Assembly: GCA_002441285.1 (NCBI GenBank)
Contig: DJVR01000034.1
Location: 5,922-69,921 of the forward strand
Length of the DNA stretch: 64,000 bases
Source: Candidatus Atribacteria bacterium UBA6251
GTDB taxonomy: Bacteria > Atribacterota > Phoenicimicrobiia > Phoenicimicrobiales > Phoenicimicrobiaceae
Reading direction: 5' to 3'
Positions 53,941 to 63,965 of the stretch are shown here, piece by piece. Every line of letters starts with the position of its first letter. Position 1 is the stretch's first letter. The translations under genes and the position numbers were made by a program. Under the pieces are notes generated by a model. The model did not search any database. It was given only the letters and a program-made list of their open reading frames with translations, and was not told the origin of the DNA.

Positions 53941-55749
53941 TTACAATTCCATCTTAATATGTAATTCTTTTAATTGTTCAGGTTCAACCTCAGAAGGTGC
54001 ATCAGTTAAAAGGCAGGTAGCTTTTTGAGTTTTGGGAAAAGCAATTACTTCCCTTATAGAGTTTGACCCACTCAGTAGCATAGCTAATCTATCTAGACCA
54101 AAAGCTATACCTCCATGGGGAGGAGCACCATACTGAAGAGCCTGTAATAAAAATCCAAATTTTTGTTTTGCTCTCTGAGCATCTATGCCTAATAGATTAA
54201 AAACCTTAGCTTGAATTTCTGATTGGTGAATTCTAATACTACCTCCCCCTACTTCGTTACCATTCCACACCAGGTCATAAGCCTTAGAACGAACTTTCCA
54301 GGGATAACTTTCTAAAAAATTTAGATCTTCATCTAAGGGCGCGGTAAAAGGATGATGCACTGATTCATATCTTTTTTCTTCAGAATTAAACACCAAAAGA
54401 GGAAAATTGACTACCCAGAGAAAGCAATTCTTTGATTCATTTTTTTTAATTAATTCAAAATCATTAGCTAATTTAATTCTTAAATTACCCAATGCAGGGT
54501 AAAATATTTCGCTTGGTTCAGCCAGTAGTAAAAGATTATCACCGCTTTGTGCTTTGGTTTTATCCTTTATCCTTTCTAATTCTTCTATCGACAAAAACTT
54601 AGCTAATGATGATTGAATCTCCTGTTCATCTTTAAATTTAATGAAGTAGATTCTTTTTGCGCCATAATTATTTATCCATAAATTCAAGTTATCCTGCATT
54701 TTACGGGAAAAGGTTCTGTTTTCTTCTAATTTAATTGCTCCAATTTTTCCTTTATTTTTTGATATTTCTTGAAAAACAGGGAAAGAACTGTTAGATAATA
54801 TTTCAGTTAAATCAAAGATTTCCATACCATATCTTAAATCTGGTTTATCTGAACCATATTTAGAGATAGCTTCTTGATAATCCATTTTTAAAAAAGGAGT
54901 ATCAATTCTAATTTCAAATAATTTATCAAATAAATATGCCATCATCTGTTCAACCAGATTAAATATATCTTCTCGATCGATAAAGGACATTTCAATATCT
55001 AATTGAGTAAATTCTGGTGCACGATCAGCCCTTAAATCTTCGTCCCTAAAACACCTTACTATCTGAAAATACTTCTCAAAACCAGAAATCATTAGTAATT
55101 GTTTAAATAATTGTGGTGACTGTGGAAGAGCATAAAATTTACCAGGGTTTACCCGACTGGGAACAATATAATCTCGTGCTCCTTCGGGAGTACTTTTAGT
55201 TAAAAAGGGAGTTTCTATTTCCAGAAATCCTTTACTATCCCAGAATTTTCTTATTTCCAGACAAAGCTGATGACGTAAGCGAATATTTCTTTGCATCCTC
55301 GGCCTTCTTAAATCCAGATATCGATATTTAAAACGTAAATTATCGCTAATAGTAATTTTATCATCAATCTGAAAAGGTAAAATTGAAGAAGGATTTAATA
55401 TTTTTAATTCTTCTACTTTTACTTCTATCGCTCCGGTGGATAAATTGGGATTTTCAGTACCTTTTAAGCGTGATTTTACTATACCTTTTACTGCGATAAC
55501 ATATTCATCTTTAATTTGACGGGCTTTTTGATATGCCTCTAAAGCTTCTGAAGGATTAAAAACTAGCTGAATAATACCTTCTCTATCACGTAAATTTATA
55601 AAAATTAATCCCCCATGATCTCTAACGCTCTGTACCCATCCCATAAGGATTATCTCTTTACCAATATCATTTTTGTTTAGCTCTCCACAAGAATGAGTTT
55701 TTCTCCACTTACCTAAAGTTCCAATACTTTGTTCTGAATTCTTCATCAT
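53941..55749 (-). CDS. aspS: Aspartyl-tRNA synthetase
   Basis: ATG 55749 behind AAGGAG gives 602 residues. The anticodon-binding OB fold ([20 protein letters not shown]) is followed by the class II catalytic core ([42 protein letters not shown]) with a bacterial GAD insertion and the final motif 3 [12 protein letters not shown]. Because asnS is present next door, it is likely to be discriminating. It is the last gene of the T-box operon; the T-box specifier GAC (Asp) matches it. Confidence 0.95.
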   Translation of the reverse strand: MMKNSEQSIGTLGKWRKTHSCGELNKNDIGKEIILMGWVQSVRDHGGLIFINLRDREGIIQLVFNPSEALEAYQKARQIKDEYVIAVKGIVKSRLKGTENPNLSTGAIEVKVEELKILNPSSILPFQIDDKITISDNLRFKYRYLDLRRPRMQRNIRLRHQLCLEIRKFWDSKGFLEIETPFLTKSTPEGARDYIVPSRVNPGKFYALPQSPQLFKQLLMISGFEKYFQIVRCFRDEDLRADRAPEFTQLDIEMSFIDREDIFNLVEQMMAYLFDKLFEIRIDTPFLKMDYQEAISKYGSDKPDLRYGMEIFDLTEILSNSSFPVFQEISKNKGKIGAIKLEENRTFSRKMQDNLNLWINNYGAKRIYFIKFKDEQEIQSSLAKFLSIEELERIKDKTKAQSGDNLLLLAEPSEIFYPALGNLRIKLANDFELIKKNESKNCFLWVVNFPLLVFNSEEKRYESVHHPFTAPLDEDLNFLESYPWKVRSKAYDLVWNGNEVGGGSIRIHQSEIQAKVFNLLGIDAQRAKQKFGFLLQALQYGAPPHGGIAFGLDRLAMLLSGSNSIREVIAFPKTQKATCLLTDAPSEVEPEQLKELHIKMEL

Positions 55750-55818
55750 TTTTTTTACTCCTTGTCTGATCACTTTAGTTATGTAATATAAATATTTTTC
55801 TTTAATGTAAATTATTAA

Positions 55819-57114
55819 TTAAGGGTAAATTTTATTTAGCATTCTAGGAAAAGGAATTGTTTCGCGGACATGATTTAAACCACAAATCCAGGCCACAGTT
55901 CTTTCGATCCCCAGACCAAAGCCGGAATGGGGTACAGAACCATATTTTCTTAAATCTAAATACCACTCATAATCTTTGCGTGGAAGATTATGTTCTTCTA
56001 TTTTTTGTAGTAATAAGTTATAATCATCAATTCTTTGCCCCCCACCGATGATTTCTCCATATCCTTCTGGAGCTATTAAATCAGCACATAATACTACTTC
56101 TGGTCGCTGTGGATCTGGTTTCATATAGAAAGCTTTACATTTTGTGGGATAATGATGAATAAACACTGGCTTATCAAAACTTTGAGAAATAACAGTTTCT
56201 TCATCTCCTCCAAAATCATCTCCCCATTCAATCTGCATTCCTTTTTCTTTTAACATATTTATAGCCTGATCATAGGCTAAACGAGGAAAGGGAATTTGTA
56301 TTTTTTCCAATTTGGAGATATCTCTCTCTAATACAATTAATTCTGCCCGTTTATTTTTTAGCACTTGCTTTACAATATAAGTGATTAATCGTTCTTGTAT
56401 CTGATTATTTTCCTCTAGTTCAACAAAAGCTGCCTCAGGTTCTACCATCCAGAATTCCATTAAATGTCGACGTGTTTTTGATTTTTCTGCTCTAAAAGTA
56501 GGACCAAAACAGTATACTTTCCCAAAAGCCATTGCGGAAGCTTCATTGTATAATTGACCACTTTGAGTCAAATATGCTTTATCTTCAAAATAATTGGTCT
56601 CAAATAAAGTAGTGGTTCCTTCACAGGCAGCAGGAGTTAGAATTGGTGCATCTACCAAGATAAAACCTTCTTGATCTAAAAAATTACGAATAGCTTTAAT
56701 TATCTCTGCCCGAATGCGTAAAACAGCATTCTGTCTAGTTGATCTTAACCAAAGATGTCGAAAATCCATTAGAAATCCAACCCCATGTTCTTTTAAAGAA
56801 ATGGGGTAATCTTTCTGGGCATTATGGATTACTTGTAAATCTTTTAAAAGTATTTCATAACCTAGGGGTGCTCTTTTTTCTTTTTTTACCCGTCCTGCTA
56901 TTCTTATAGCAGATTCATATTCTATCTCTCCTATCTTTTCAAATAGTTCTTTTTCTACCTCACTTTTAATGATAGTAACCTGAATATAGCCAGAACCATC
57001 TCGGATAATTAAAAATTTTATACTGCCACTGGACCTTTTATTGTAAAGCCAACCTTTTATTTCTACCTCTTGATCTGCATAATTACTAATTTCCGATATA
57101 CGGATGGTTTGCAT
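55819..57114 (-). CDS. asnS: Asparaginyl-tRNA synthetase
   Basis: This 431-residue class IIb synthetase has an OB fold ([20 protein letters not shown]) and a catalytic core with [14 protein letters not shown] motif, [20 protein letters not shown] (motif 2), [13 protein letters not shown] and [20 protein letters not shown] (motif 3). Its length without a GAD domain separates it from AspRS of bacteria. An archaeal-type AspRS is the main alternative but the GGGQRI segment favours AsnRS. It is between hisS and aspS. Confidence 0.92.
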   Translation of the reverse strand: MQTIRISEISNYADQEVEIKGWLYNKRSSGSIKFLIIRDGSGYIQVTIIKSEVEKELFEKIGEIEYESAIRIAGRVKKEKRAPLGYEILLKDLQVIHNAQKDYPISLKEHGVGFLMDFRHLWLRSTRQNAVLRIRAEIIKAIRNFLDQEGFILVDAPILTPAACEGTTTLFETNYFEDKAYLTQSGQLYNEASAMAFGKVYCFGPTFRAEKSKTRRHLMEFWMVEPEAAFVELEENNQIQERLITYIVKQVLKNKRAELIVLERDISKLEKIQIPFPRLAYDQAINMLKEKGMQIEWGDDFGGDEETVISQSFDKPVFIHHYPTKCKAFYMKPDPQRPEVVLCADLIAPEGYGEIIGGGQRIDDYNLLLQKIEEHNLPRKDYEWYLDLRKYGSVPHSGFGLGIERTVAWICGLNHVRETIPFPRMLNKIYP

Positions 57115-57171
57115 TAATTACCACTCCTTTTGTTACTTTATTTATTCAAAAATTTCTATGGATTGAAAATT

Positions 57172-58440
57172 TTAGAATTTATTAAAAACTGTTTTAAGTT
57201 CATTAATTATTTTTTCGATTTCTACCTCTTTTTGTTCTTTGGTTTGCATATTTCTTAAGAGTATTCTATCTCTAGATAATTCTTCTTCTCCCAGTATAAT
57301 AGTGTATCTAGCCTTTAATTTATCCGCCAATCTCATTTGGCCCTTCAAGCTACGAAAGGAATAATCCATCTCGGCAGATATACCTGCCATTCTTATCTTC
57401 TGGAGTAATTCAAAAGCAAATAACTCTTTTTCTTGATTAATTTTAGCTACAAAGACTTCAATCCCTGAATCTTTTGGCCATTCAATCTTTTGCTGTTGCA
57501 TAGCTAGAATAGTTCTTTCTATTCCAGCGGCAAAACCTACTGCTGGAGTTGGTTTTCCACCAAACTCTTCTACTAGATAGTCATATCTGCCTCCACCACT
57601 GACAGCATTCTGGGCTCCAAGCTCTTTACAGATTATTTCAAAGGCAGTCTTAGTATAATAATCAAAACCTCTAACTAATCTAGGATCTAAACGGTATTCT
57701 ATATTTAATACCTTCAGATATTTTTGCACCTCTTGAAAATGTTCCTGACATTCCTCACATAGATATTGGGTAAGGGCCGGAACTTTTTTAATAATACTCT
57801 GGCAGCTAACATTTTTACAATCTAATATTCTTAAAGGATTTTTATAATATCTTTTTTTACAATCCGTACAGAGGTTATCTATCTCTTGATGAATAGAGCT
57901 TTTTAATTCTCGAAGATAAAGGGCACGACATTTTTTACACCCTACACTATTGAGTAAAACTTCTAAATTTTTTAAACCTAATTTACGAAATATTTCCAGA
58001 CAGAGTAAAATAATTTCCGCATCGACTTGTGCCGAAGAAGTTCCAATTATCTCAGCACCGTATTGGTGAAATTGCCTAAACCTACCTGCTTGAGGTTTTT
58101 CGCTACGGAACATTGGTCCAAGATAGAATAGCTTGGTTACTGGAAATAAACGATCCATTCGTTGCTCAAGATACGCCCTTACTACCGGAGCAGTACCTTC
58201 CGGTCTTAAGGTAAGGCTTCTTTCTTTCCGATCTAAAAAGGTAAACATTTCTTTAGTAACAATATCGGTTGATTCTCCAATTCCTCTTGCAAATAACTCA
58301 GTATATTCAAAAATAGGAGTTCTTATTTCCCTATATCCGAATCTATTAGCTACTTCCTTAATAATCTTTTCCACATAATTCCATTTTTCTATGTCTTCTG
58401 GTAAAATATCTTGTGTCCCCTTCGGAATTCTAATGATCAT
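57172..58440 (-). CDS. hisS: Histidyl-tRNA synthetase
   Basis: The ATG at 58440, with GGGGGAG five bases upstream, gives 422 residues starting MIIRIPKGTQDILPEDIEKW; the frame stays open 24 codons further, but that part overlaps pilT and has no ribosome binding site. Motif 2 FRSEKPQAGRFRQFHQYGAE, the HisA motif RLVRGFDYYTKTAFEI, motif 3 AVGFAAGIERTIL and a C-terminal anticodon domain are clear. Four Cys (CKKC, CTDC) around 195-225 and more at 240-265 suggest a zinc-like insertion. Confidence 0.95.
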   Translation of the reverse strand: MIIRIPKGTQDILPEDIEKWNYVEKIIKEVANRFGYREIRTPIFEYTELFARGIGESTDIVTKEMFTFLDRKERSLTLRPEGTAPVVRAYLEQRMDRLFPVTKLFYLGPMFRSEKPQAGRFRQFHQYGAEIIGTSSAQVDAEIILLCLEIFRKLGLKNLEVLLNSVGCKKCRALYLRELKSSIHQEIDNLCTDCKKRYYKNPLRILDCKNVSCQSIIKKVPALTQYLCEECQEHFQEVQKYLKVLNIEYRLDPRLVRGFDYYTKTAFEIICKELGAQNAVSGGGRYDYLVEEFGGKPTPAVGFAAGIERTILAMQQQKIEWPKDSGIEVFVAKINQEKELFAFELLQKIRMAGISAEMDYSFRSLKGQMRLADKLKARYTIILGEEELSRDRILLRNMQTKEQKEVEIEKIINELKTVFNKF

Positions 58441-58465
58441 ATCTTCTCCCCCTTGTAGTATATTT

Positions 58466-59530
58466 TTAGTAGTTATAATTATAATGTTCTTTTTCAAATA
58501 CTTTTTTATCAATTGCTTTTCTTAAGGCATCTTCTCGACTAATCTTTCCCTCCATTAACAAGTCTTTCAAGGATTGATCCAGGCTTTGCATACCATCTTT
58601 TTTACTAATTTGAATAATTGATTGAATCTGATAGGTCTTATTTTCTCTAATCAAGTTTTTTATAGCTGGAGTAGCAAACATTATCTCCAAGGCTGGGGCT
58701 CTTCCTTTTTCATCTAGAGTAGGCAAAAGGGTTTGAGCTACTACACCTAATAAAGCACCAGCTAATTGCATTCTTACTTGATTCTGTTGATGAGGAGGAA
58801 ATACGTCAATTATTCTATCGATAGTATCTGATACACTGATAGTATGTAAAGTAGAAAATACTAAATGACCAGTTTCAGCAGCAGTAAGAGCCATAGAAAT
58901 AGTTTCAAGATCCCTCATCTCTCCTACCAGTATTACATCAGGGTCCTCTCTTAATGCACTACGTAAAGCATCAGAAAAGCTTTTAGTATGAGCCCCTATT
59001 TCTCTTTGAGTAATTAAACAGTTTTTATGTTGATGAATAAATTCAATAGGGTCTTCAATGGTAATAATATTATCATAACGTTGAGTATTAATTATATCTA
59101 TTAAGGTGGCTAGGGTGGTAGATTTTCCACTTCCCGTAGGTCCAGTGATTAAAACAAATCCTTTATCTTTTTCACAAAAATTAGCTAGAACAGAAGGTAA
59201 TCCTAATTCAGATAGAGATTTAATCTTTTCCGGAATTAATCGAAAAGCTCCTCCTTCTCCTCTCCGGTGCTTAAATAAATTTACTCGAAAACGGGCAACA
59301 CTCTCTAATTCATATGACAAATCTAATTCCCCATTAGTTTCGAAATCTTTTTTTTGATTTTCATCCAAAATACTATAAATTAAACGGTGCACCTCTTCTT
59401 TAGTTAATTCGGGGAACTTCAATTTATTTAGTTTTCCATTAATTCTTATTACTGGGGGTATACCAACATTAAGATGTAAATCAGAAGCATCATTTTCTTT
59501 GGCAAGAGTTAATAAATCATTTAAAATCAT
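58466..59530 (-). CDS. pilT: Pilus retraction ATPase PilT, copy 2
   Basis: This 354-residue protein has the PilT layout: PAS-like N-domain (NDASDLHLNVGIPPVIRING), Walker A GPTGSGKSTTLATLI, Asp box ITIEDPIEF, Walker B DPDVILVGEMRD, His box GHLVFSTLHT, and the AIRNL-like LEIMFATPAIKNLIRE. It is highly similar to the copy at 60434-61480. In His box the second residue set is TISVSDT where copy 1 has TNNAAET. It drives pilin disassembly. It lies 41 bp after the stand-alone MshEN gene and just before hisS, in the T-box operon. Confidence 0.93.
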   Translation of the reverse strand: MILNDLLTLAKENDASDLHLNVGIPPVIRINGKLNKLKFPELTKEEVHRLIYSILDENQKKDFETNGELDLSYELESVARFRVNLFKHRRGEGGAFRLIPEKIKSLSELGLPSVLANFCEKDKGFVLITGPTGSGKSTTLATLIDIINTQRYDNIITIEDPIEFIHQHKNCLITQREIGAHTKSFSDALRSALREDPDVILVGEMRDLETISMALTAAETGHLVFSTLHTISVSDTIDRIIDVFPPHQQNQVRMQLAGALLGVVAQTLLPTLDEKGRAPALEIMFATPAIKNLIRENKTYQIQSIIQISKKDGMQSLDQSLKDLLMEGKISREDALRKAIDKKVFEKEHYNYNY

Positions 59531-59571
59531 ACATTAATCACCTTTCTCTAAAAACTTGGTTAAATTTCTCC

Positions 59572-60021
59572 TCATTTAAAGAGTAAATCTAAGGACTCAT
59601 TAATATTTTTATAAGAAGCCAATACAATCCTTATCTTTTTACCGAAAATCTGTTGGATGACCATCTTGGCTTCCTCATCGGTGGGATCAGCCATAGCTAT
59701 AGTAATTTCGTTATCTAACTTAATTAAAGGTAAAAAATTAAATTTTCTCATCGTATATTCTGGTACTTTCCTGGACAATTCATGATCAATACTCTCTAAA
59801 TTAATATGCATATAAGGAAGATCTAACTGTCTTCCTAAAGTCCAGTTTATTTCATCCTGGCTCACCCATCCTTTTTCCATTAAAATTTCTCCTATTCTTT
59901 TTTCGGTACTCTTTTGAATGTCTAGAGCTGCTTTTAACTGTTGGGGTGTGATTATTTTATAATTAATTAAAATCTCGCCTAATTTTGGTACCTCTTTGTT
60001 GATCTTTTCTATTTTTTCCAT
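59572..60021 (-). CDS. Stand-alone MshEN (GspE N-terminal) domain protein
   Basis: ATG 60021 behind AGGAGG gives 149 residues. It has the two-part MshEN pattern LGEILINYKIITPQQLKAAL and IGEILMEKGWVSQDEI, then LDLPYMHINLESIDHELSRK, PEYTMRKFNFLPL and AMADPTDEEA as in the N-terminal region of PilB/GspE ATPases. There is no ATPase domain, so it is a complete protein of the N-terminal type. MshEN domains of MshE bind cyclic di-GMP. It could act as an adaptor that couples cyclic di-GMP to PilT, whose gene follows. It is the first gene after the T-box. Confidence 0.85.
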   Translation of the reverse strand: MEKIEKINKEVPKLGEILINYKIITPQQLKAALDIQKSTEKRIGEILMEKGWVSQDEINWTLGRQLDLPYMHINLESIDHELSRKVPEYTMRKFNFLPLIKLDNEITIAMADPTDEEAKMVIQQIFGKKIRIVLASYKNINESLDLLFK

Positions 60022-60095
60022 CCGATGATATCCTCCTGTTATCAAAGTATTTTATCGATAGATATATCCACAAATGACATTTTTATATCTTTAAC

Positions 60096-60318
60096 AAAAA
60101 ACCCTGATAATGCTTTTTAGCATTATCAGGGACGAGTTTATCTCGCGGTGCCACCCTGTTTGAAGGATATTTTTATCCTTCCACTCCATAGCTTTTTAAC
60201 AGAAGCCAATCGAATAAGTTTACTTTTTTAGAAAACAATATAGTTCAACTTATTTTTTCTTCAGGGGTCATTGGAAGATTTTTCCAGCAAGTAAAATCTT
60301 CTACTTTCCTGATTTTTA
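60096..60318 (-). promoter_or_regulatory. T-box riboswitch, probable tRNA-Asp specificity
   Basis: The minus-strand leader has a short stem I (TCAGG...CCTGA) with loop AAAGTAG, specifier-loop strand CCAATGACC (GAC at 60267-60269), and the T-box AGGGTGGCACCGCG (60144-60157). The antiterminator pairs CAGGG with CCCTG and GCGAG with CTCGT around the UGGCACC bulge. The competing terminator is CCCTGATAATGC with GCATTATCAGGG and TTTTTT (60096-60131). The UGGC bulge fits a tRNA ending GCCA, as tRNA-Asp and tRNA-Asn do, but not tRNA-His (C73). Confidence 0.92.
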
Positions 60319-60345
60319 ATTAACTAAATTTTGATGTTTAAATAT

Positions 60346-60374
60346 ATTTTATCTAATTAACTATTAAAAATCAA
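60346..60374 (-). promoter_or_regulatory. Promoter of the T-box operon
   Basis: TTGATT (60369-60374) and TAAAAT (60346-60351) are 17 bp apart on the minus strand, just downstream of the stop of pilT copy 1. Confidence 0.7.
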
Positions 60375-60433
60375 TCTCTATAGATAAGGATTAATAATTT
60401 TAAAAATTTCACTTCCTCTCATTTTTTAAAAGA

Positions 60434-61480
60434 TTACTTTTGGTAAAATTCTTTTTTATCTATCGCTCTTAATATAGCTTCATCTCGACTAATTTTCCCT
60501 TCAATAAGCATACTTTTTAAAGATTGATCTATACTGATCATTCCATCACTTCTACCCATCTGAATAATAGAAGCAATCTGATGAATTTTATTCTCTCTGA
60601 TAATATTACGGACAGCTGGAGTAGCTATCATTAATTCAATAATAGGCACCCTTCCTCCTCCATCAATAGTGGGTAATAGAGTCTGAGCAACAATACCTAA
60701 AAGTGATTCGGCAATTTGTGTTCTAATTTGATTTTGCTGGTGGGGTGGAAAGACATTAATAATTCTTTCTACGGTTTCTGCGGCATTATTAGTATGCAGG
60801 GTAGAAAATACTAAATGACCAGTTTCAGCGGCAGTAACCGCCATCGAGATAGTTTCTAAATCTCTCATTTCACCTACTAAAATAACATCTGGATCTTCTC
60901 TTAATGCGCTACGCAAAGCGCTGGCAAAAGAATGAGTATGTGATCCAATTTCTCTTTGATCTATAACACAATTTTTATGTTGATGAATAAATTCTATAGG
61001 ATCTTCGATAGTAATAATATGTTTATATTGTTCTTTATTAATCATATCGATTAAAGTAGCCAAGGTAGTAGTTTTACCACTGCCAGTGGGACCGGTAATT
61101 AAGACAAAACCTTTGGGCCTTTTAGTTAAATAACTTAATTCTTTCGGTAGATTTAATTCTTCCAGTGTCTTTATCTTTTCTGGAATCAATCTAAAGGCAG
61201 CTGATTCTCCATTACGGGTACGAAAAATATTCACTCTAAAGCGAGCAACATTTTTTAATTCGTAAGAAAAATCTAATTCATAATATTTAATATATTTAGT
61301 CAGTTGTTCTTTATCCAGGATACTAAAGATCATTTCGTGAACGTCTTCTGAAGTTAATTCGGGTAGGTTTAGTTTTTTTAAATCACCATTAATACGGAGA
61401 ATTGGAGGTACTCCTACTGAAATATGCAAATCGGAAGCGTCTCTCTCTTTAGCCATATTTAGTAACTGGTTTAATTCCAT
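60434..61480 (-). CDS. pilT: Pilus retraction ATPase PilT, copy 1
   Basis: This 348-residue PilT has NMAKERDASDLHISVGVPP at the N-terminus, Walker A GPTGSGKTTTLATLI, Walker B DPDVILVGEMRD, GHLVFSTLHTNNAAETVERI and the LMIATPAVRNIIRENKIHQI segment. It is the more canonical of the two PilT proteins in this window. It lies 45 bp behind the homocysteine methyltransferase gene with an AGGAG site and no terminator between, so it is likely in the SAM-I controlled operon. Confidence 0.94.
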   Translation of the reverse strand: MELNQLLNMAKERDASDLHISVGVPPILRINGDLKKLNLPELTSEDVHEMIFSILDKEQLTKYIKYYELDFSYELKNVARFRVNIFRTRNGESAAFRLIPEKIKTLEELNLPKELSYLTKRPKGFVLITGPTGSGKTTTLATLIDMINKEQYKHIITIEDPIEFIHQHKNCVIDQREIGSHTHSFASALRSALREDPDVILVGEMRDLETISMAVTAAETGHLVFSTLHTNNAAETVERIINVFPPHQQNQIRTQIAESLLGIVAQTLLPTIDGGGRVPIIELMIATPAVRNIIRENKIHQIASIIQMGRSDGMISIDQSLKSMLIEGKISRDEAILRAIDKKEFYQK

Positions 61481-61525
61481 AAAGAGTAAATCTCCTTTAA
61501 ATTTTAGTTAATCAATACATCCACC

Positions 61526-62449
61526 CTAAAATATTCTTTTATTTTTTATTTTATCAGATATTGCCTTAATATGCAAAGGTGTAGTACCACAACAACCCCC
61601 AATTAAATTTACCCCTAATTGTTTGAATTTCTGGGAATAAAAAGCCATTGTTTCAGGGTTAGCAGGATAGTTTATTTTACCAGCAATAACTTCCGGCATT
61701 CCGGCATTAGGTTCCACCAATAAAAATGAATTACTAAATTTTTTCATCTCTTTCAAGACTGAATATAAAACCTCCGGTCCTGCTCCACAATTTGCACCTA
61801 CTCCATCAGCCCCTTCTGCTTCCAATTCTTTAACCGCTCTTTCAGGACTAATTCCATAGATAGTTTTTATATTTTGAGTAAAAGTCATAGAAGCAATGAC
61901 CATTAAATCAGAATTCTCTTTAGCAGCTTGTAAAGCAAGTTTTATCTCTTCCAGGTCAAAAAAGGTTTCTAGAATTAACAAATCTACTTTCGCCTGATCT
62001 AAGATAGAAATCTGTTCCTGATAGTTATCGTATACTTCTTCTTTTTTAAGCTCCCCATAGGGTTCTAATAATTTACCAGTAGGACCAAGGGAAGCAGCCA
62101 CAAAAAATCTTTTATTTTTCTCAGAAGCTAATACTTGTTGGATGGCCTCCTTAGCTAATTTAACAGCAGATATATTTATTTTTTCTACACTATCTCCTAA
62201 TTGAAAATTATTCAACTTAATTCGATTTGCGCCAAAAGTATTAGTCAGGATTACTTCCGCTCCAGCTCGCAAATATTGTTGATGAATATCTTTTATTATC
62301 TCTGGATTAGATAGATTCCATTCTTCTGGGCATGCTCCAGAAGGAAGGTTATATCTTAACAGCATTGTACCCATCGCTCCATCTAGGATTAAAGGCTCTT
62401 GTTTTAATCTTTTTTTTATTTCTTCTTTTATATCTAAAGTTTCTTTCAA
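61526..62449 (-). CDS. Homocysteine S-methyltransferase (MetH N-terminal type)
   Basis: This 307-residue protein is the Hcy methyltransferase module alone. It has LILDGAMGTMLLR, NTFGANRIKL, and the three zinc-binding cysteines C221 (GANCGAG) and C286-C287 (GGCCGTTP). Full MetH adds folate, cobalamin and activation domains, none of which are seen here. It probably makes methionine from homocysteine, with a partner methyl donor protein elsewhere. It lies between metK and pilT copy 1 in the SAM-I operon, which supports methionine synthesis. Confidence 0.9.
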   Translation of the reverse strand: MKETLDIKEEIKKRLKQEPLILDGAMGTMLLRYNLPSGACPEEWNLSNPEIIKDIHQQYLRAGAEVILTNTFGANRIKLNNFQLGDSVEKINISAVKLAKEAIQQVLASEKNKRFFVAASLGPTGKLLEPYGELKKEEVYDNYQEQISILDQAKVDLLILETFFDLEEIKLALQAAKENSDLMVIASMTFTQNIKTIYGISPERAVKELEAEGADGVGANCGAGPEVLYSVLKEMKKFSNSFLLVEPNAGMPEVIAGKINYPANPETMAFYSQKFKQLGVNLIGGCCGTTPLHIKAISDKIKNKRIF

Positions 62450-62543
62450 GTGATTATTTTTCCTTTCAGTTAATTTAAAAATACCTTGATTATAAAATTT
62501 AAAATTGTAGATAAAAACAATTTTAAATAATTATTCTTTCATT

Positions 62544-63740
62544 TTATAAGAGAGATGCTTCCTTTCGCAATCTTTCCACCTGATCAGTTTTTTCCCAGGT
62601 AAAATCAGCATCTTCTCTACCAAAATGGCCATAAACAGCAGTCTTTTTATAGATGGGTCTTCTTAAATTTAAATTTCGGATGATAGCTTCTGGTCTTAAA
62701 TCAAATACTTTGTTAATAATAGAAATAATTTTATGATGAGGTATTTTTTCAGTTCCAAAGGTATCGACCATTATAGAAACAGGATGTGCTACACCAATAG
62801 CATAAGCAATTTGAATTTCACATTTTTTTGCAATTCCTGCAGCTACAATATTTTTGGCAATATATCTAGCAGCATAACTACCTGAACGATCAACCTTAGT
62901 AGGATCTTTTCCTGAAAAACATCCACCACCGTGACTACCAACACCACCATAAGTATCTACAATAATCTTTCTACCAGTAAGACCAGTATCCGCCTGGGGT
63001 CCTCCAATAACAAATCTACCTGTCGCGTTGATCAAGAATTTTGTTTTTGAATCAAGATATTTAGCCGGGATAACCTGTTCTATGACTTTTTCTCGAATGT
63101 CTTTCTGAATAGTCTCCTTATCAACTTCAGGATGATGTTGGGCTGCAATGACTATAGTTTCAATTCTTTGAGGTTCTCCATCTTCGTATTCTACCGTAAC
63201 CTGTGATTTTCCATCGGGTCTTAGATAAGGAATAATCTTCTTTTTTCTCGCTTCTGCCAATTGTCGGGTTAATTTATGTGCCATGATAATGGGAAGCGGC
63301 ATTAATTCTGGAGTCTCTCGACAAGCATAACCAAACATCATGCCCTGATCTCCGGCACCTATTTTTTCTAAATCATCTTTTATTTCTTTAGTTTCCTTTA
63401 TTTCTAAAGATTGGCTTACTCCTAAGTCAATATCAGAAGATTGCTCATCTATGGAAGTTAATACAGCGCAAGTATCAGCATCAAATCCGAATTTGGCTCG
63501 AGTGTAACCAATTTCTCTTACTACCTGACGAACAATACGTGGAATATCAACATAACATTGAGTGGTAATTTGTCCAGCCACTAATACTAAACCAGTGGCA
63601 ACTAAAGTCTCTACCGCTACTCTACCATAAGGGTCATGTTCATAAATTGCATCTAAAATAGCATCAGAAATTTGGTCGGCAATTTTATCGGGGTGACCTT
63701 CTGTCACTGATTCAGAGGTAAAAAAATACTTATTTTTCAA
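62544..63740 (-). CDS. metK: S-adenosylmethionine synthetase
   Basis: This 398-residue protein is full length. Motifs are [20 protein letters not shown] at the N-terminus, [12 protein letters not shown] and [20 protein letters not shown]. It joins ATP and methionine to form SAM, the ligand of the riboswitch in front of it. SAM is used in this window by RimO and PilD. The leader 63741-63917 carries the switch, and an AAGGAGATG-like site precedes the start. Confidence 0.97.
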   Translation of the reverse strand: MKNKYFFTSESVTEGHPDKIADQISDAILDAIYEHDPYGRVAVETLVATGLVLVAGQITTQCYVDIPRIVRQVVREIGYTRAKFGFDADTCAVLTSIDEQSSDIDLGVSQSLEIKETKEIKDDLEKIGAGDQGMMFGYACRETPELMPLPIIMAHKLTRQLAEARKKKIIPYLRPDGKSQVTVEYEDGEPQRIETIVIAAQHHPEVDKETIQKDIREKVIEQVIPAKYLDSKTKFLINATGRFVIGGPQADTGLTGRKIIVDTYGGVGSHGGGCFSGKDPTKVDRSGSYAARYIAKNIVAAGIAKKCEIQIAYAIGVAHPVSIMVDTFGTEKIPHHKIISIINKVFDLRPEAIIRNLNLRRPIYKKTAVYGHFGREDADFTWEKTDQVERLRKEASLL

Positions 63741-63772
63741 TTACTACATCTCCTTTTCTTTTAAAATAAAAA

Positions 63773-63917
63773 ACCTCTTCAGTGGTGAAGAGGTAAATCA
63801 AATCTATTTCTTATCTCTCGGAACTTTCTCCGTGGGAATTAGCACCAACACAATGCTTTGTACATTGCAGGTTGCTGGGTTTCGCAGGGCCCGTCCCTCC
63901 ACCAGCTCTGGATAAGT
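63773..63917 (-). promoter_or_regulatory. SAM-I (S-box) riboswitch with terminator
   Basis: The minus-strand leader has P1 CTTATC/GATAAG, then the S-box core CAGAGCTGGTGGAGGGAC, GGGCCCTGCGAAACCC, AGCAACC and a P3/P4 region ending TTCCGAGAG. A terminator hairpin CCTCTTC/GAAGAGG (63773-63794) with a T-run follows. It turns off metK and the genes behind it when SAM is plentiful. Confidence 0.97.
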
Positions 63918-63936
63918 GGTTAATTTATCGAATTAT

Positions 63937-63965
63937 AAAATATCATAATTTAATATTATTGTCAA
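63937..63965 (-). promoter_or_regulatory. Promoter of the SAM-I/metK operon
   Basis: A perfect TTGACA (63960-63965) is followed 17 bp later by TATTTT (63937-63942) on the minus strand; an overlapping TATAAT a few bases on is too far for this -35. Confidence 0.7.

Noticed and set aside
58441..58512. Longer hisS start overlapping pilT
   Set aside because: HisRS conservation starts at MIIRIPKGTQD, which has its own GGGGGAG site; the extra 24 residues match nothing expected.
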